From an uncultured Bacilli bacterium (GTDB lineage Bacteria > Bacillota_I > Bacilli_A > RF39 > UBA660): a stretch of 15,535 nucleotides of DNA. How positions within the stretch are numbered: the first letter of the stretch is position 1; each line of letters starts with the position of its first letter. Below the pieces are notes generated by a model. The model was not told where the DNA came from and did no database searches. It saw only the letters and a program-made list of their open reading frames with translations. This document shows positions 14,504 through 15,535 of this stretch, piece after piece. Where the stretch lies: assembly GCA_947632415.1 (NCBI GenBank), contig CANRPB010000022.1, positions 1 to 15,535 of the forward strand, read 5' to 3'. The position numbers and the translations under genes were made by a program.

Positions 14504-15145
14504 ATGGAAAATAAAATATTTACAAAAGTATATGGCTGGATGTTTATTGGCTTATTAATATCATTCATAACAGGTTACTATGTATCAACTAATACCAATA
14601 TGCTATACAATATATTTCAAACCAACATGTACTGGATACTTTTTATAGTAGAAATTGTAGTTGTAATATGGTTATCAGCAGGCATAAGAAAAATGAACAT
14701 AATAACAGCAAAAACACTATTTGTACTATACTCGGTTCTAACAGGATTAACACTATCAGTATTATTTATAGCGTTCAAAATGAGCTCAATAATACTAGTA
14801 TTAGGTATAACATCAGTGATGTTTGCAATAATGGCACTAATAGGAATGTTTACTAAAATTGATTTAACCAAACTAGGACCAATTCTATTTATGGGATTAA
14901 TAGGAATCATAATAGCATCATTAATAAACATATTTGTAGGATCACAAACATTTGACCTAGGAATTACCATAGTAGGAATAATTATATTTACACTATATAT
15001 CGCATATGATGTAAAACAAATAAAGTACATAGCAAACGAATTAGAAGAAGACAAAGCAGCCATCATCTGTGCCTTTGAACTATACTTAGACTTTATTAAC
15101 TTATTCATAAAACTTTTAAATTTATTAGGAAAAAGAGACGATTAA
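14504..15145 (+). CDS. Bax inhibitor-1/YccA (TMBIM) family membrane protein
   Basis: Integral membrane protein of 213 residues with about seven hydrophobic helices. The bacterial family includes YccA (FtsH modulator) and YetJ of B. subtilis, a pH-sensitive calcium leak channel controlled by two Asp residues in the last helices. The signature wording is seen: KVYGWMFIGLLISFITGYYV at the start, TGLTLSVLF (80-88), and IIFTLYIAYDVKQIKYIANE (160-179) followed by ICAFELYLDFINLFIKLLNLLGKRDD. D169 and D196 occupy positions that look equivalent to the YetJ di-aspartyl pair, so a Ca2+/H+ role is possible but inferred. It has its own extended -10 promoter, and its stop codon lies in the loop of a terminator. 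Ala codons are mainly GCA, unlike the central block. Confidence 0.9.
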   Translation: MENKIFTKVYGWMFIGLLISFITGYYVSTNTNMLYNIFQTNMYWILFIVEIVVVIWLSAGIRKMNIITAKTLFVLYSVLTGLTLSVLFIAFKMSSIILVLGITSVMFAIMALIGMFTKIDLTKLGPILFMGLIGIIIASLINIFVGSQTFDLGITIVGIIIFTLYIAYDVKQIKYIANELEEDKAAIICAFELYLDFINLFIKLLNLLGKRDD

Positions 15146-15165
15146 TATTGACTTTTTCCTTTTTT
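15127..15165 (+). terminator. Intrinsic terminator of the Bax inhibitor-like gene, overlapping the rpmE promoter
   Basis: AGGAAAAAG (15127-15135) pairs perfectly with CTTTTTCCT (15152-15160) over a 16-base loop that holds the TAA stop (15143-15145). T's run to 15165. The rpmE -35 element (15148-15153) lies across loop and 3' arm. Confidence 0.65.
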
Positions 15166-15177
15166 ATTTGCTATACT
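15148..15177 (+). promoter_or_regulatory. Extended -10 promoter of rpmE
   Basis: TTGACT (15148-15153), 18 bases, TATACT (15172-15177) preceded by TGC. Expected start near 15184 gives a leader of about 46 bases containing the hairpin at 15194-15211. Confidence 0.7.
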
Positions 15178-15193
15178 AAACAAGTAAATTTCT

Positions 15194-15211
15194 ATGACTT
15201 ACCAAAGTCAT
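15194..15211 (+). promoter_or_regulatory. Hairpin in the rpmE leader
   Basis: ATGACTT (15194-15200) pairs perfectly with AAGTCAT (15205-15211) around ACCA. It lies five bases before the Shine-Dalgarno AAGGAGAG (15217-15224). It has no U-tract, so it is not a terminator. A ribosomal-protein autoregulatory leader is possible but unproven. Confidence 0.5.
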
Positions 15212-15229
15212 GGCGGAAGGAGAGAAAGT

Positions 15230-15436
15230 ATGAAAGCAGGAATTCATCCAGAATACAAAGACACAAAAGTAACATGTGCATGTGGAAACACATTTACAGT
15301 AAGATCAAACAAAGAAGAACTACACCTAGAAGTATGTAACAAATGTCATCCATTCTTTAATGGAGCAGGATTAACTGTAGCAAAGAAAACTGGAGCAGTA
15401 GATAAATTCAATCGTAAATACGGATTAGATAAGTAA
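15230..15436 (+). CDS. rpmE: 50S ribosomal protein L31, zinc-binding type
   Basis: L31 contributes to the bridge between the ribosomal subunits. The protein has 68 residues, the usual size, opening with MKAGIHPEYKDTKVTCACGN as typical L31 proteins do. Four Cys (C16, C18, C36, C39) match the zinc-ribbon ligands of the 'C+' form, which Firmicutes swap for a Cys-less paralogue when zinc is scarce. The C-terminus VDKFNRKYGLDK is family-typical. I start at ATG 15230 because AAGGAGAG (15217-15224) is 5 bases upstream and family homology begins there. The in-frame ATG at 15194 lies in the leader hairpin and would add unrelated residues. Own promoter and terminator make it a single-gene unit. Confidence 0.97.
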   Translation: MKAGIHPEYKDTKVTCACGNTFTVRSNKEELHLEVCNKCHPFFNGAGLTVAKKTGAVDKFNRKYGLDK

Positions 15437-15450
15437 TATCAAAAGATATT
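15435..15450 (+). repeat. Small inverted repeat at the rpmE stop
   Basis: AATATC (15435-15440) and GATATT (15445-15450) around AAAA. The left arm starts in the TAA stop. It is short and has no U-tract; it may simply protect the 3' end next to the terminator that follows. Confidence 0.35.
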
Positions 15451-15460
15451 GCTTTATAAA

Positions 15461-15490
15461 AAAAGGTACTTGCCAAAAAGTATCTTTTTT
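15461..15490 (+). terminator. Intrinsic terminator of rpmE
   Basis: AAAAGGTACTT (15461-15471) pairs with AAGTATCTTTT (15478-15488), 11 pairs including one G-U, around a 6-base loop, followed by further T's to 15490. Confidence 0.75.
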
Positions 15491-15517
15491 GATATATTAT
15501 TAATGTAGAATTATAGC
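15489..15517 (+). promoter_or_regulatory. Weak candidate promoter for a gene beyond the window
   Basis: TTGATA (15489-15494), 17 bases, TATAGC (15512-15517). The -10 matches the consensus at only four positions. No start codon with a ribosome binding site is seen before the window ends. Confidence 0.25.
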
Positions 15518-15535
15518 AAAGATAAAATTACTGCA

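Noticed and set aside
1..15535. CRISPR arrays, tRNA or rRNA genes, insertion sequences, attachment sites
   Set aside because: I saw no regularly spaced repeats, no tRNA cloverleaf or rRNA sequence, no transposase or integrase, and no flanking direct repeats.

Overview
The window is a very AT-rich, gene-dense piece of a Gram-positive (Bacillota/Firmicutes) chromosome, most likely from an uncultured gut member of Bacilli or a related low-GC class. Three things point there: the Firmicute marker set (YvcK, WhiA, a GdpP-type DHH phosphodiesterase, WalJ, RlmH, SpoIIR), the heavy use of ATA, CTA and AGA codons, and a partial surface protein of a kind common in uncultured gut Firmicutes. SpoIIR suggests an endospore former or a recent descendant of one. 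Every Trp checked is TGG and no frame is interrupted by TGA, so the standard bacterial code applies rather than the mycoplasma code. This holds even though the three TGA stops (whiA, the gdpP-like gene, walJ) each have an in-frame TAA within a few codons.

Layout. Positions 1-972 hold the 3' end of a secreted or surface protein, closed by a long bidirectional hairpin terminator. Facing it on the minus strand is a Fic AMP-transferase with an N-terminal DNA-binding domain and its own promoter (1133-2059). From 2325 to 8132 runs one tightly packed operon behind a near-consensus promoter: yvcK, whiA, a short gdpP-like gene, rplI, dnaB, walJ, rlmH. Its junctions are overlapping stop/start codons or gaps of a few bases. 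Next come spoIIR and an MntP-family membrane protein, each preceded by a terminator-like hairpin that contains the ribosome binding site. murE and an M14-family metallopeptidase form a second transcription unit with its own promoter. murA follows with its own promoter, then a membrane-anchored SGNH-fold protein whose catalytic residues are replaced. A Bax inhibitor-1 family protein and rpmE (ribosomal protein L31) end the window, each with its own extended -10 promoter.

How the genes fit together. Most serve growth and cell-wall functions: YvcK and WhiA (wall/carbon balance and division), GdpP-like (c-di-AMP turnover), L9 and L31 (ribosome), RlmH (23S rRNA modification), DnaB (replication), WalJ (wall/DNA-linked metallo-hydrolase), MurA and MurE (peptidoglycan precursors; the DNPR motif in MurE argues for meso-diaminopimelate) and the M14 enzyme (probably wall peptides). 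The main operon joins blocks that are separate in Bacillus subtilis and lacks rapZ, walRK and walHI.

No clearly new multi-gene defence or mobile system is visible. The points most worth a second look are: (1) the SGNH protein that has lost Ser, Asp and His of its triad; (2) a GdpP reduced to its catalytic half at the canonical gdpP locus; (3) hairpins that double as terminators and carry or abut the next gene's Shine-Dalgarno; (4) the M14 enzyme with a large insertion beside murE; (5) the HTH-Fic protein with a palindrome inside its promoter; (6) a clear change in synonymous codon choice between the central block and its flanks.
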